From Planococcus maritimus (lineage in GTDB: Bacteria > Bacillota > Bacilli > Bacillales_A > Planococcaceae), in the NCBI RefSeq assembly GCF_001687625.2, contig NZ_CP016538.2, forward strand, positions 468,001 to 532,000: a DNA stretch of 64,000 nt, given 5' to 3'. The translations under genes and the position numbers were made by a program. Below, one piece after another: positions 7,702 to 16,798 of the stretch. Below the pieces are notes generated by a model. The model saw only the letters and a list, made by a program, of their open reading frames with translations, did not search any database and was not told the DNA's origin. Every line of letters begins with the position of its first letter. Position 1 is the stretch's first letter.

Positions 7702-9186
7702 GTGGTCAATATACAGAATTTTAGTGTAGACGGCATCATTTTGATCGGCGGGATCTTCCTGCTGGCTGGCGTTTTGATGACCAAAGTATCCGCACGCGCC
7801 GGTGTTCCCTCACTCGTTTTGTTTATGTTTCTCGGCATGGTTTTAGGAAGCGATGTTTCTGGTCTTATTTATTTTTCCAATGCAGAATTCGCACAAATGG
7901 TCGGAATTGTTGCCCTCATTATTATTCTCTTCGAAGGCGGATTGCAAACTCAGTGGAAGCATATCCGGCCTGTACTCGGTAGTTCAATCGTTCTGGCGAC
8001 GCTTGGGGTTTTGATCACGACAGGCATTGTCGCTGTCGCAGCGTATTATGTGTTTGAGTTAACTTGGCTGCAAGCTTTGTTGTTAGGCTCCATTGTCGGT
8101 TCGACGGATGCCGCAGCAGTATTCTCAGTGCTCGCAGGCCAAAATATCAAATCCAAAATCTCTTCAACGCTCGAAGCGGAGTCAGGAACGAACGATCCGA
8201 TGGCGATGTTTTTGACCATCGCTTTCGTGCAATTGATCATGATCCCGGATTCATCGGTGTGGACGATGCTCGGCAGTTTCCTGCTTCAAATGGGGTTGGG
8301 CTTAGTTCTCGGGCTCGCGCTTGGCTTTTTTGCGTCATGGACCATCAACCGGATCAGGCTTGATGCATCCGGGCTGTACGCGGTGCTTGCCGCGGGTTTT
8401 GCGATTTTCATCTATAGTTTTACATCTGTTCTTGGCGGCAGCGGCTTGCTCGCCGTTTACTTGGCAGCCCTTGTCATCGGTACGCGTGATTTGACGCATA
8501 GCTATTCGATTATTTCTTTCCATGAAGGATTCGCTTGGCTCATGCAAATCGTCATGTTCGTCATTCTCGGTCTACTTGTTTTCCCGAGCCAATTGGCTGA
8601 TTGGGAATTGATTTGGAAAGGGCTTGTGCTATCGTTCGTGTTGATTTTTGTGGCGCGTCCGGTCGCTGTTTTCATCAGTACGGCATTTTTCGATTATGAT
8701 GTGAAAGAAAAACTGTTCATGTCCTGGGCAGGGCTGCGCGGAGCGGTACCGATCGTTCTTGCAACGTTCCCAATGCTCGCCGGCATGGAAAACAGCATCT
8801 TGTTTTTCAATATCGTATCATTCATCGTGTTAACGTCTGCCTTGCTGCAAGGGTCGACCATCCCATTTTTTGCAGAGAAACTCGGCTTGAACGGCCGTCC
8901 AGTCCCAAAACGCATCCATTCCTTGGAACTGGTGTCGATGGACCGGGCCAATGCTGAAATGCTCGAAGTCGAGCTGTCGGAGAAATCGCCTTTTGCTGGC
9001 CAATTGGTTCAGACGATCGGCTTGCCGAACCAAACCTTGATCAGTGCCATCATCCGTTCAGGTAAACTGGTCATGCCGACGGGGACGACGCGTCTCAGAA
9101 AAGGGGACGTTTTGTATGTGCTCACGGAAAAGAAGCAAGTGCCAAAAGTGAAACTGGTGCTTGGAGAAGAAGATTTTGTCAATTAA
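7702..9186 (+). CDS. CPA1-type K+(or Na+)/H+ antiporter with TrkA-C domain
   Basis: The 494-aa membrane protein has about 12-13 transmembrane segments over residues 1-390 and the family signature SIVGSTDAAAVFSVL and ESGTNDPMA near residues 130-160. A cytosolic RCK_C/TrkA-C domain follows (about 405-485: SPFAGQLVQTIGLP, LRKGDVLYVLT), as in NhaP2/CvrA-like potassium/proton antiporters. It would exchange protons for K+ or Na+ and help with pH and salt stress. The start is GTG 7702 after ACGGGAGAG. A terminator overlaps the stop. The cation is inferred. Confidence 0.93.
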   Translation: MVNIQNFSVDGIILIGGIFLLAGVLMTKVSARAGVPSLVLFMFLGMVLGSDVSGLIYFSNAEFAQMVGIVALIIILFEGGLQTQWKHIRPVLGSSIVLATLGVLITTGIVAVAAYYVFELTWLQALLLGSIVGSTDAAAVFSVLAGQNIKSKISSTLEAESGTNDPMAMFLTIAFVQLIMIPDSSVWTMLGSFLLQMGLGLVLGLALGFFASWTINRIRLDASGLYAVLAAGFAIFIYSFTSVLGGSGLLAVYLAALVIGTRDLTHSYSIISFHEGFAWLMQIVMFVILGLLVFPSQLADWELIWKGLVLSFVLIFVARPVAVFISTAFFDYDVKEKLFMSWAGLRGAVPIVLATFPMLAGMENSILFFNIVSFIVLTSALLQGSTIPFFAEKLGLNGRPVPKRIHSLELVSMDRANAEMLEVELSEKSPFAGQLVQTIGLPNQTLISAIIRSGKLVMPTGTTRLRKGDVLYVLTEKKQVPKVKLVLGEEDFVN

Positions 9187-9211
9187 GCTTGCCGCTGCGG
9201 CAAGCTTTTTT
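9185..9211 (+). terminator. Terminator after antiporter gene
   Basis: AAGCTTGCCG-ctg-CGGCAAGCTT followed by a T-run starts at the stop codon of the antiporter gene. Confidence 0.9.
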
Positions 9212-9274
9212 CAATGGAGAGGAAGGATTTTCCACGCCCTCAGTCGAAAGAAAAACGAAAAGGGGGATTCATTC

Positions 9275-11629
9275 ATGAACAAGAAAAAGTGGGGGAAGTG
9301 GCTATTGATCGCATTCGGCACGTTGGTCGTGCTGGGCATCGCCGCAGTTATTTTTGCAAACGTTTACATATCGAAGTCGAAACCAGTCATTGAAGGAGAA
9401 GTAGCCGTCGCGGCATTGGAGGAACAAGTGACGGTCGTACGGGACGACATTGGAGTGCCGCATATACGGGCTGAAAGCGACGCGGATCTGTACCGCGCGC
9501 AAGGCTATGTACAAGCGCAGGACCGCTTGTTTCAAATGGATTTATCCAGACGGCAGGCAAGCGGCCGATTGGCTGAAGTGATTGGGGAAGCGGCAGTCGA
9601 TACCGATAAATACTTTCGCACCTTTAGCTTGCGCCGAGCGGGTGAAGCGTCCTGGGATGGCTATGGTGAACAAGCGAAGCAAGTGCTCGAGTGGTATGCA
9701 GAAGGCGTCAATGCCTACATCGAGGAAGCAAAAGAAGAGGGGCGACTGAGCTATGAATTCGCGTTGCTCGGCTATGAACCGGAACCTTGGACACCGGTTG
9801 ATTCTTTGGCAATCGGCAAATTCATGGCTTATGATCTCGGCGGCCATTGGAATTCGCTGGCGGTCAGGCACTGGGCGCTAAATGAATTCCCGGAAGATAA
9901 AGCGCGTGAATTGTTCATCCGCTATCCGGAAGAGGCACCTGCGATTTTAGCGGCCAATCAACAACAGCCGGTGACGGTTGCCGGCGCGTTCGATCCAGCG
10001 GTCATCCCGCCGGAATTCAACGGCAGCAATAACTGGGTTGTGTCTGGGGATAAGACGGAAAGCGGCTTGCCGCTGTTGGCGGACGATCCGCATCTCGGGC
10101 TCAGCACGCCATCGATTTGGTACCAAATGCATTTGGAGTCACCCGAGCAAAATGTCAGCGGCGTCATTTTTGCAGGCATTCCGGGAATCATTCTTGGCCA
10201 TAACGAGCAAATCGCGTGGGGCGTGACGAACGTCGGACCGGATGTGCAGGATTTGTATATTGAAACGCCGAATCCTGATGATCCGACACAGTTCCGCTAC
10301 GAAGGAGAGTGGGAGCAAGCAGAGGTGCTAGATGAGCCAATCCAGGTAAAAGACGGAGAGACCGTCGACTTTGAAGTGCTCGTTACTCGCCACGGCCCAA
10401 TCGTCTCACCGGTCTTGTACGAGGAAGAAGAACCATCCGCCGTCTTTTCGATGCAATGGACGGCACTGGAGCCGACACTGGAATTGCAAGCTGTGTTAAA
10501 TTTCAACAAAGCGGAAAACTGGGAACAGTTCGAAACGGCATTGGAAGATTTCCAGGCGCCTGCACAAAATTTCGTCTTTGCATCGACCGATGGAACAATT
10601 GCATACAAAGCGAACGGTCGCATCCCGATCCGCAAGCAAGGCGATGGACAATTGCCGGTGCCAGGCGATTCTGCAGAATACGGCTGGGATGGCTATGTGC
10701 CATTCGATGAATTGCCGCGCTCGGTCAATCCGGAATCTGGCTTTATCGCAACGGCCAATAACCAGGTGGTAGATGATAGCTATCCCTACCACATCACAGA
10801 TTTTTGGGCGCAATCTTACCGCTATGAGCGCATAGCGGAAGTGCTGGAGAGCAACGATAAACTGACCGCACAAGACATGATGGACTTGCAAATGGACCAG
10901 AAGAATTTGTACGCTGCCGAATTTCTTGAAGGGATGATCGGAGAAGTCGAAAACGTGACGGATGAACACGAAGAATTATTCGAAATGCTGCGCAGTTGGG
11001 ACCAAGTCGATAGTGCCGGGCAAGCAGCGCCTTTTGTGTTCCATACGTGGATGCGTCAATTGCCAGACACTTTATTTGAGGACCAATTTCCTGAAGACGT
11101 CTATGCTATGCTGTCGGGCAAAAATCATATCACAGATGCTTTATTGCGCCGGTCTTTTGAAGGAGACGAGGGCGCGTGGGTCAGTGAATACGGCGGCACC
11201 GGAAAATGGCTAGCCGACTCACTGGAGCTGGCACTTGAGGATATCGAAACAGCGCAAGGCAGCGATCCGGAAGACTGGGAATGGGGCGAGTATCATCAAT
11301 TGACCTTCCCGCATCCAGTTGCTGGGGCGTCGCCAATTCTCGAGCAGTTCTTAAATCCAGATAAAGTGCCGGTGGGCGGTTCGAACATCACCGTCCAAGC
11401 AGCGGCGTTCAACGATAATGGCGATGTTGACCACGGGGCATCGTGGCGTTTTGTCGCCGATTTGGCTGATTTGTCGAAAGCCTATCATATCGTTGGCCCA
11501 GGGCTCAGTGGACATATGAAATCCGACTTTTTCCATAACCAGGTCGACAAATGGGCGCAAGGCGATTTTCATGAAACCCAGATCGAAGGCGAAGTGGAAG
11601 GGGCCGAATTAACGCTTACTCCTGAATAA
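9275..11629 (+). CDS. Penicillin-acylase-family Ntn hydrolase
   Basis: The 784-aa protein has an N-terminal membrane anchor or signal (about residues 7-30) and then a penicillin amidase/acyl-homoserine-lactone acylase precursor layout. An alpha-chain region comes first. The GSNNW motif then provides the beta-chain nucleophile, Ser251, exposed by autocleavage after Gly250. Later come GIPGIILGHNEQIAWGVTN and the C-terminal VGGSNITV segment. The protein would act outside the membrane on acyl amides. The natural substrate is unknown; quorum-signal lactones and beta-lactams are both known in the family. The frame runs upstream to 9161, through the previous terminator, so ATG 9275 after AGGGGGA is the true start. 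Confidence 0.92.
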   Translation: MNKKKWGKWLLIAFGTLVVLGIAAVIFANVYISKSKPVIEGEVAVAALEEQVTVVRDDIGVPHIRAESDADLYRAQGYVQAQDRLFQMDLSRRQASGRLAEVIGEAAVDTDKYFRTFSLRRAGEASWDGYGEQAKQVLEWYAEGVNAYIEEAKEEGRLSYEFALLGYEPEPWTPVDSLAIGKFMAYDLGGHWNSLAVRHWALNEFPEDKARELFIRYPEEAPAILAANQQQPVTVAGAFDPAVIPPEFNGSNNWVVSGDKTESGLPLLADDPHLGLSTPSIWYQMHLESPEQNVSGVIFAGIPGIILGHNEQIAWGVTNVGPDVQDLYIETPNPDDPTQFRYEGEWEQAEVLDEPIQVKDGETVDFEVLVTRHGPIVSPVLYEEEEPSAVFSMQWTALEPTLELQAVLNFNKAENWEQFETALEDFQAPAQNFVFASTDGTIAYKANGRIPIRKQGDGQLPVPGDSAEYGWDGYVPFDELPRSVNPESGFIATANNQVVDDSYPYHITDFWAQSYRYERIAEVLESNDKLTAQDMMDLQMDQKNLYAAEFLEGMIGEVENVTDEHEELFEMLRSWDQVDSAGQAAPFVFHTWMRQLPDTLFEDQFPEDVYAMLSGKNHITDALLRRSFEGDEGAWVSEYGGTGKWLADSLELALEDIETAQGSDPEDWEWGEYHQLTFPHPVAGASPILEQFLNPDKVPVGGSNITVQAAAFNDNGDVDHGASWRFVADLADLSKAYHIVGPGLSGHMKSDFFHNQVDKWAQGDFHETQIEGEVEGAELTLTPE

Positions 11630-11661
11630 GGTATACTGAAGAAAAATGTACGGAGGATTTT

Positions 11662-12015
11662 ATGAAAAAGATATTGGCTGTAGGATTTGGCGGCATGGCC
11701 GGATCGCTGCTTCGCGCGGCCGTGTTTCAATTCGTTGGCGCGGGGATGGGCTTGTGGCTGGTGAATATTGTTGGGAGTTTTTTCATCGGCATCGCAGCCG
11801 CCCGGTTAGTAACCCGTTCAGCGGAGACGCGGTTGTTCGTCTCGACTGGGCTAATCGGTTCGTTCACGAGTTTTTCCGCCTTTTCGGCAGATTGGTTTCG
11901 CTTGCTTGACTCGTCTTTGCTGGCTGGCCTGATATATGCTTGTGGCATGACGGCTGCATCGATTGCAGCAGCAGCTTTCGGACTCTTGGCGGGACGCAAG
12001 GGGGCGGTCGAATGA
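11662..12015 (+). CDS. crcB: Fluoride channel protein FluC/CrcB, first subunit
   Basis: This 117-aa membrane protein has four hydrophobic segments and the FluC pattern: GGMAGSLLRAAVF at the N-terminus, NIVGSFFIG near residue 35 and TGLIGSFTSFSAFS near 60. FluC channels let toxic fluoride leave the cell. Its stop overlaps the start of a second crcB in an ATGA, so the two are translationally coupled. Bacilli that encode two short CrcB proteins are thought to form a heterodimer. No fluoride riboswitch is recognisable upstream. Confidence 0.93.
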   Translation: MKKILAVGFGGMAGSLLRAAVFQFVGAGMGLWLVNIVGSFFIGIAAARLVTRSAETRLFVSTGLIGSFTSFSAFSADWFRLLDSSLLAGLIYACGMTAASIAAAAFGLLAGRKGAVE

Positions 12016-12347
12016 TCAATATCGCCGTATTCGGTTTTCTCGGGGCGGTTGCGCGCTATCTTTGTTACGTGGCGGTGGAAACCCGTGCGCATCAGCCGAA
12101 GCTCGCGACATGGTTCGTCAACAGCGCCGGTTCGTTCGTGATCGGTGCGTGTATTGGGGCAGGCTTGCCGGCATCTTCTAGCATCTTTGCCTTTCTCGGA
12201 GCGTTCACGACGTTTTCAACAATGGCGCTCGATAGCGTGAAAGATTTTGAAGATGGCCAGTGGAAACGCGGTGCATTTTATATTTCCGCGACGCTTATTT
12301 GTGGCTTGTTGCTGTTTGCGGCCGGCTATTCCATTGCTTCTGTATAA
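12012..12347 (+). CDS. crcB: Fluoride channel protein FluC/CrcB, second subunit
   Basis: The protein is 111 aa with four membrane segments. Conserved pieces are FLGAVARYL near the N-terminus, FVNSAGSFVIG near 40 and GAFTTFSTMALDS near 66, which is closer to the canonical FluC filter motif than the first copy. ATG 12012 overlaps the upstream stop by four bases; the frame also extends upstream inside the first gene but without a ribosome site. It is expected to pair with the product of 11662-12015. Confidence 0.93.
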   Translation: MINIAVFGFLGAVARYLCYVAVETRAHQPKLATWFVNSAGSFVIGACIGAGLPASSSIFAFLGAFTTFSTMALDSVKDFEDGQWKRGAFYISATLICGLLLFAAGYSIASV

Positions 12348-12383
12348 AAAAACCGTTCCGCTAAATCAGCGGGACGGTTTTTG
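12346..12383. terminator. Bidirectional terminator
   Basis: AACCGTTCCGCT-aaatc-AGCGGGACGGTT with A-run and T5 lies between convergent crcB and uspA. Confidence 0.88.
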
Positions 12384-12387
12384 CGTT

Positions 12388-12807
12388 TTATTTGATGACT
12401 AAGACTGGCGCTTTAACGCGCTTGGCTACTTTGTGGCTCACGCTGCCGAGCACAAATTCCTGCACAGGATTCAAGCCGCGACTGCCGATAATGACTAGAT
12501 CGTAAGGGTGTTCGTTGGCATGTGAGACGATTGCTGGCCCAGGCGCTCCATGGACAATAGCGCTTTTCACAGAGATACCTGCCTGATGGAAAATGTCTTC
12601 GAAAGGCGCCAAGTACTCACGGGTAGCTGCGGCGATTTGCTCGCTTGTGAGCCCGCGATTGCTTTCCTTTTCGGATTTTCCATAGTCGACGGCACAAATC
12701 AATGTCACTTCTGCTTCTACGTGGTTTTTAACAAGTTGCATCGCATGGTGTGCGGCGCGTTTTGAATGATCAGATCCATCGATAGCGACCAATACGTGTT
12801 GGTACAT
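12388..12807 (-). CDS. Universal stress protein UspA family
   Basis: The 139-aa cytoplasmic protein has the ATP-binding Usp fold: LVAIDGSDHSKRA at the N-terminus and the nucleotide loop GSRGLNPVQEFVLGSVSHKVAKRVKAPVLVI at the end (G-x2-G-x9-G-S type). It would act as a nucleotide-sensing stress protein. The ATG follows AGGGGAGACG. The upstream minus-strand sequence has a TATACT -10 but no clear -35 or SigB signature. Sure of family, not of role. Confidence 0.93.
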   Translation of the reverse strand: MYQHVLVAIDGSDHSKRAAHHAMQLVKNHVEAEVTLICAVDYGKSEKESNRGLTSEQIAAATREYLAPFEDIFHQAGISVKSAIVHGAPGPAIVSHANEHPYDLVIIGSRGLNPVQEFVLGSVSHKVAKRVKAPVLVIK

Positions 12808-12888
12808 AATTCGTCTCCCCTGTTCTATGGTGTCATTGTTTTTCTTAGTATAGCATTCCTTGAATTAACAGAGGAGCTTCCTTATCAT

Positions 12889-12904
12889 TCAAATCATGGT
12901 TTGA
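12889..12904. promoter_or_regulatory. CadC-type operator 1 (overlaps -35)
   Basis: TCAAA-N6-TTTGA; the right arm overlaps the -35 of the cadC promoter. It is identical in arms and spacing to the site at 12938-12953, and similar to known cad operators with TCAAAT/ATTTGA arms. Confidence 0.7.
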
Positions 12905-12929
12905 CTGTTTGTTTGAGAAGACGTATACT
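12901..12929 (+). promoter_or_regulatory. cadC-cadA promoter
   Basis: TTGACT (12901-12906), a 17-base spacer, and TATACT (12924-12929). It lies between the two TCAAA-N6-TTTGA operators. Confidence 0.8.
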
Positions 12930-12937
12930 GGAGTCAA

Positions 12938-12953
12938 TCAAATGAAGGTTTGA
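12938..12953. promoter_or_regulatory. CadC-type operator 2 (downstream of -10)
   Basis: TCAAA-N6-TTTGA, near the predicted transcription start. The centre is 49 bases from that of operator 1, close to five helical turns. Confidence 0.72.
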
Positions 12954-12971
12954 ATGAAAGGTGTGAGCAGT

Positions 12972-13343
12972 ATGACAGAAGTGTGCGAGATTACAAAAGT
13001 TCATCCTGAGTCAGTCGATCGTGTCCAAAAACATATGGTCGAGCTAGCAGGCGTTTCGTCGCTGTTCAAAGCGCTAGCGGATGAAACACGCTTAAAGATC
13101 GCCTATGCGCTGACGATTGAAGCTGAAATGTGCGTCTGCGACATCGCGGCTGTGATCGGTTCTTCAACGGCGACCGCATCTCATCATTTACGGTATTTGC
13201 GTGAACGGGATTTGGCGAAATCCGAGCGCAAAGGCAAACAAATTTATTATTCACTGGCGGATGACCACGTCCGTCAGCTGGTGACCATCGCGAATGAACA
13301 TGCGAAAGAAGGTGTTTCAGTTGAGCAAAACCTATCGTCTTGA
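12972..13343 (+). CDS. cadC: ArsR-family metal-sensing repressor (CadC-like)
   Basis: The 123-aa winged-helix protein contains the metal-binding ELCVCD-type motif as EMCVCD in alpha-3, an N-terminal Cys (TEVCEI) as in CadC, and a recognition helix region SSTATASHHLRYLRE. It should repress the operon and release DNA on binding Cd, Pb or Zn. ATG 12972 is preferred over ATG 12954 because AAAGGTG precedes it at proper spacing and 12954 touches operator 2. The last 23 bases overlap cadA, so the two are coupled. Confidence 0.92.
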   Translation: MTEVCEITKVHPESVDRVQKHMVELAGVSSLFKALADETRLKIAYALTIEAEMCVCDIAAVIGSSTATASHHLRYLRERDLAKSERKGKQIYYSLADDHVRQLVTIANEHAKEGVSVEQNLSS

Positions 13344-15390
13344 AAATTTATCATGCACCAGCTGTGCGGCAAAGTTCGAACAGAACATCCGCAATCTGCC
13401 AGAGGCGAAAAACGTTGAATTGAATTTCGGCGCATCCAAACTGCGGGTCGATGGCAATGTGTCGATTGAAGAATTGGAAAAAGCGGGCGCATTCGACCAT
13501 ATCCGCGTCTATCCAGAAAAACAACGCGTTCCGCATGTCCCATTTTACAAACGGCGCCAGACGGTAGAGACGGCCATTTCCTTTGTCTTTCTGCTCGTCG
13601 GCATTATCGCTTCCTTCCAGCTAGGTGAGACGCATCCAGCGTCGATCGGCTTGTTCGGTGCATCGATGCTCATTGGCGGCTACCGGATGTTCACGACCGG
13701 TTTAAAAAACCTCGGCCGTTTGGAATTCGACATGAAAACTTTGATGACTATTGCTATTATTGGTGCTGTCATTATCGGGGAATGGCGGGAAGGCGCAGTT
13801 GTCGTATTCTTATTTGCCATCAGCGAAGCGCTTGAATCGTTCTCGATGAACAAAGCGCGCCAATCGATTCGTTCACTGATGGATCTTGCTCCTTCCCGCG
13901 CATTGATTCAGCGCGACGGGGAATTAATTGAGCTAGAGACCGAAGACATCCGGATCGGCGACGTGTTAATCGTCAAGCCTGGCCAAAAAATTGCTATGGA
14001 TGGAACCGTTTTGCGTGGTGAGTCGGCTGTCAATCAAGCGGCGATCACCGGGGAATCGATTCCTGCCACAAAACAGCCGGGTGACGAAGTATTTGCAGGA
14101 ACCATGAACGAAGAAGGCGCGTTGGAAGTGACTGTCACTAAGCGGGTAGAAGATACAACCATCGCGAAAATCATCCATCTAGTAGAAGAGGCGCAGGCGG
14201 AAAAAGCACCTTCTCAGCAATTTGTCGACCGTTTCGCCAAATACTACACGCCGGCGATTATCGCTGTCGCATTTTTGGTCGCACTCGTTCCAGGATTCAT
14301 TACAGGGAATTGGGATTTATGGGTCTATCAAGGCTTGGCCGTTCTCGTTGTTGGCTGCCCATGTGCACTTGTCGTGTCGACACCTGTTGCGATTGTAACA
14401 GCGATTGGCAATGCGGCGAGGCAGGGAGTTCTTATCAAAGGCGGTATTCATTTGGAAGAAACCGGGCGCATCCAGGCAGTCGCATTCGACAAGACCGGCA
14501 CTTTGACAAAAGGCTATCCGGAATTGACTGATGTATTGCCAGAAGAAGGCTATACGCGGGAAGAAGTCGTCAAGCTTGCGGCGTCTGTGGAATCTCTGTC
14601 ACAGCACCCGCTCGCCCGCGCCATCACGAAACAAGCACCTGAACTGTATCCATCTGAGCGTTTCCAATCCTTGACCGGTAAAGGCGTGCACGCGGAAATC
14701 GGCGGTACGCGTATCCGTGTCGGCAGCTTGAAATGGGCAGAGGAGCACGGATTCCACGCACCAGAAGCTGCATATCGCCTGCAAGAAAGCGGGAAATCCG
14801 CAATGGCGGTATTTTCCGGCAAGCATTTATTCGGAGTAATCGGCGTGGCAGATGCCATCAGGGAGGAAAGTCCCCGCATCATCCAAGAGTTAAAAGATAT
14901 CGGGGTGCAGCAGACCATCATGCTGACGGGCGATCATCCTGCGACGGCGAAAGCCATTGCCGCGGAAATCGGGGTAACGGATATCCGTGCCGGCTTGATG
15001 CCTGAAGATAAACTGACCGCCGTCAAAGAGCTGCAAGCGCAGTATGGCCGCGTGGCGATGATCGGCGACGGCATCAACGACGCACCGGCACTCGCCGCGT
15101 CCGACATTGGAATCGCGATGGGCGGAGCGGGCACAGATGCAGCGCTTGAAACAGCCGACATCGCCTTGATGGCGGATGATTTGGAAAAACTTCCATATAC
15201 TATTCGACTAAGCCGAAAAACTTTGCGTATAATAAAGGAAAATATCATCTTTGCACTGGCACTGAAAATCTTGGCGCTTTTATTGATCATTCCAGGTTGG
15301 CTCACTCTATGGATTGCGATTTTTGCGGATATGGGGGCTACGCTATTGGTCATCTTGAATGCATTGCGCCTGGTGAAAGTCCAGAAGTAA
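13321..15390 (+). CDS. cadA: Cd/Zn/Pb-translocating P-type ATPase
   Basis: The 689-aa P1B ATPase has one N-terminal heavy-metal domain with a CTSC metal site (LENLSCTSCAAKFE). The CPC membrane motif is VVGCPCALVVSTP, the phosphorylated Asp is in DKTGT, and the hinge motif GDGINDAPALA is intact. CPC plus DKTGT and the cadC neighbour point to Cd2+/Zn2+/Pb2+ export. The frame is open back to 13294. The best start is TTG 13321, eight bases after AAGAAGGTG, inside the end of cadC. The gene is regulated by the upstream CadC operators. Confidence 0.95.
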   Translation: MSKTYRLENLSCTSCAAKFEQNIRNLPEAKNVELNFGASKLRVDGNVSIEELEKAGAFDHIRVYPEKQRVPHVPFYKRRQTVETAISFVFLLVGIIASFQLGETHPASIGLFGASMLIGGYRMFTTGLKNLGRLEFDMKTLMTIAIIGAVIIGEWREGAVVVFLFAISEALESFSMNKARQSIRSLMDLAPSRALIQRDGELIELETEDIRIGDVLIVKPGQKIAMDGTVLRGESAVNQAAITGESIPATKQPGDEVFAGTMNEEGALEVTVTKRVEDTTIAKIIHLVEEAQAEKAPSQQFVDRFAKYYTPAIIAVAFLVALVPGFITGNWDLWVYQGLAVLVVGCPCALVVSTPVAIVTAIGNAARQGVLIKGGIHLEETGRIQAVAFDKTGTLTKGYPELTDVLPEEGYTREEVVKLAASVESLSQHPLARAITKQAPELYPSERFQSLTGKGVHAEIGGTRIRVGSLKWAEEHGFHAPEAAYRLQESGKSAMAVFSGKHLFGVIGVADAIREESPRIIQELKDIGVQQTIMLTGDHPATAKAIAAEIGVTDIRAGLMPEDKLTAVKELQAQYGRVAMIGDGINDAPALAASDIGIAMGGAGTDAALETADIALMADDLEKLPYTIRLSRKTLRIIKENIIFALALKILALLLIIPGWLTLWIAIFADMGATLLVILNALRLVKVQK

Positions 15391-15411
15391 GAGGCGTTTG
15401 GAGGTTACGAT

Positions 15412-16530
15412 TTGAAGTTAACAGAATGGACTATGGAAGAGCACGAAAAATTAATTGAATTTATGACCACAAACTCGTGGCCTTATCATGGCCATGAGCA
15501 CCCGGTGCGTGCCTTGATCGAAAAAACAATCGTTGAAGGCGGCTATAAATCAGATCAAGTCAAAACCTTTTGGATCGAAAATGATGAAGGTGAACAAGTC
15601 GGATTGGTGAAAATCTTCGACTTACAAGATGAGATTCCGCTGTTCGATTTGCGGATTGCCGATTCCTACCGTGGCCAGGGCTATGGCCCGAAAGCGCTGC
15701 GCATGATCGCCGATTTCGTCTTTTCCTTGCCGGAGAAAAAAATCCGCCTAGAAGGCCATACACGCCACGATAATTTTGCGATGCGCAAAGCTTTCGAACG
15801 TACCGGATTTGTAAAGGAAGCGCATTTGCGCCAGGCGTGGTTCTCGCCCAAGCAAAACCGTTACCACGATGCGGTGACTTATGGCATGACTCGTGAAGAC
15901 TGGCAAGCGGGCGTGACGACACCGGTCATGTGGGATGATGCGGTCCAAGCAAAGGCAGAGCCGCCGTTCAATCCGGTGTTGCTGGAGTTTCCGGAAGTTT
16001 TCGAGTCCGAGCGTTTGTTGATCCGTGCGCCGAAAAAGGAAGACGCTATACTTAGCTACGAAGCGGTGCGCCATTCACTCGAAGCATTGCGGCCATGGAT
16101 GCCATTCGCGCAAAACGAGCCGGACCTTGCGGTGATGACGGCGAATCTCATCGAAGCGGCAGCGGATTTTGAACTGCGTAAAGACCTGCGGCTGCATTTC
16201 TTCGATAAAAACAGCGGACAGTTCATCGGTTCGAGCGGCTTGCACCGCATTGACTGGGAAGTGCGCAAATTTGAAATCGGCTATTGGGTGGACAGCCGCT
16301 TTGAAGGACAAGGCTATGTAACAGAAGCGGTCGAGCGCATCACCCGTTTTGCCTTTGAAGAGCTGCAAGCGAACCGCGTCGAAATCCGTTGTGATCCGGA
16401 TAACGTTAGAAGCCGTGCGGTAGCGGAGCGTCTTGGTTTTGACCTAGAAGGCATCTTGCGTAAGGATAGCCTGTCGAGACATGACGGTAAGATCCGCGAT
16501 ACATGTGTGTATGCAAAAGTGAGAGCATAA
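15412..16530 (+). CDS. Tandem GNAT acetyltransferase (two domains)
   Basis: The 372-aa protein has two GNAT domains. The first (about 1-165) has the acetyl-CoA loop DSYRGQGYGPKALRMI and a NFAMRKAFERTGF motif. The second (about 190-370, starting FESERLLIRAPKKEDA) is RimJ/RimL-like with SRFEGQGYVTEAVERI and NVRSRAVAERLGF. Such two-domain proteins may acetylate amines on small molecules or protein N-termini; the substrate is unknown. The start is TTG 15412 after GGAGG, 21 bases after cadA. It could be co-transcribed with cadA, as no terminator separates them. Confidence 0.88.
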   Translation: MKLTEWTMEEHEKLIEFMTTNSWPYHGHEHPVRALIEKTIVEGGYKSDQVKTFWIENDEGEQVGLVKIFDLQDEIPLFDLRIADSYRGQGYGPKALRMIADFVFSLPEKKIRLEGHTRHDNFAMRKAFERTGFVKEAHLRQAWFSPKQNRYHDAVTYGMTREDWQAGVTTPVMWDDAVQAKAEPPFNPVLLEFPEVFESERLLIRAPKKEDAILSYEAVRHSLEALRPWMPFAQNEPDLAVMTANLIEAAADFELRKDLRLHFFDKNSGQFIGSSGLHRIDWEVRKFEIGYWVDSRFEGQGYVTEAVERITRFAFEELQANRVEIRCDPDNVRSRAVAERLGFDLEGILRKDSLSRHDGKIRDTCVYAKVRA

Positions 16531-16576
16531 AAAAACCCCCGAAACAGCAGAGGAAACTGCTGTTTCGGGGTTTTTA
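16531..16576. terminator. Strong bidirectional terminator
   Basis: ACCCCCGAAACAGCAG and CTGCTGTTTCGGGG form a long stem with flanking A-run and T5, between converging genes. Confidence 0.92.
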
Positions 16577-16592
16577 AAGGTCAGGTGTTTAG

Positions 16593-16748
16593 CTAAACAC
16601 CTTTCCTGCCTGTCACTAAGTTCACGATCAAGACGATTGCTGCGATGATCAAAAGAATGTGAATAAGTCCGCCTGCTACGTCTAATAAGAATCCGATCAC
16701 CCATACCGCAAGAATTACTACCAAAATAATCCAAAGAATACGTCCCAT
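16593..16748 (-). CDS. Small lmo0937-family membrane protein
   Basis: The 51-aa protein is almost entirely hydrophobic (MGRILWIILVVILAVWVIG, then GGLIHILLIIAAIVLIV) and ends RKG, with two membrane helices as in the short proteins annotated lmo0937 in Listeria and found across Bacillales. The frame is open to 16847, but ATG 16748 has AGGAAAGGCAGG upstream and fits the family length. A SigB-like promoter lies at 16799-16824. The function is unknown, perhaps membrane stress. Confidence 0.85.
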   Translation of the reverse strand: MGRILWIILVVILAVWVIGFLLDVAGGLIHILLIIAAIVLIVNLVTGRKGV

Positions 16749-16798
16749 GTTCTGCACCTGCCTTTCCTGTTTATCGATCTTTTGTGTTATACCTATTA

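Noticed and set aside
9161..9274. N-terminal extension of the penicillin-acylase-like protein
   Set aside because: It would run through the previous gene's terminator; ATG 9275 has the ribosome site and starts the signal/anchor segment.
10496..10969. 157-codon minus-strand ORF within the acylase gene
   Set aside because: Antisense shadow; no ribosome site, and the sense strand encodes conserved family sequence.
11630..11662. Fluoride riboswitch before crcB
   Set aside because: The gap is only 32 bases and lacks the conserved GGNGAUGG core; no aptamer fits.
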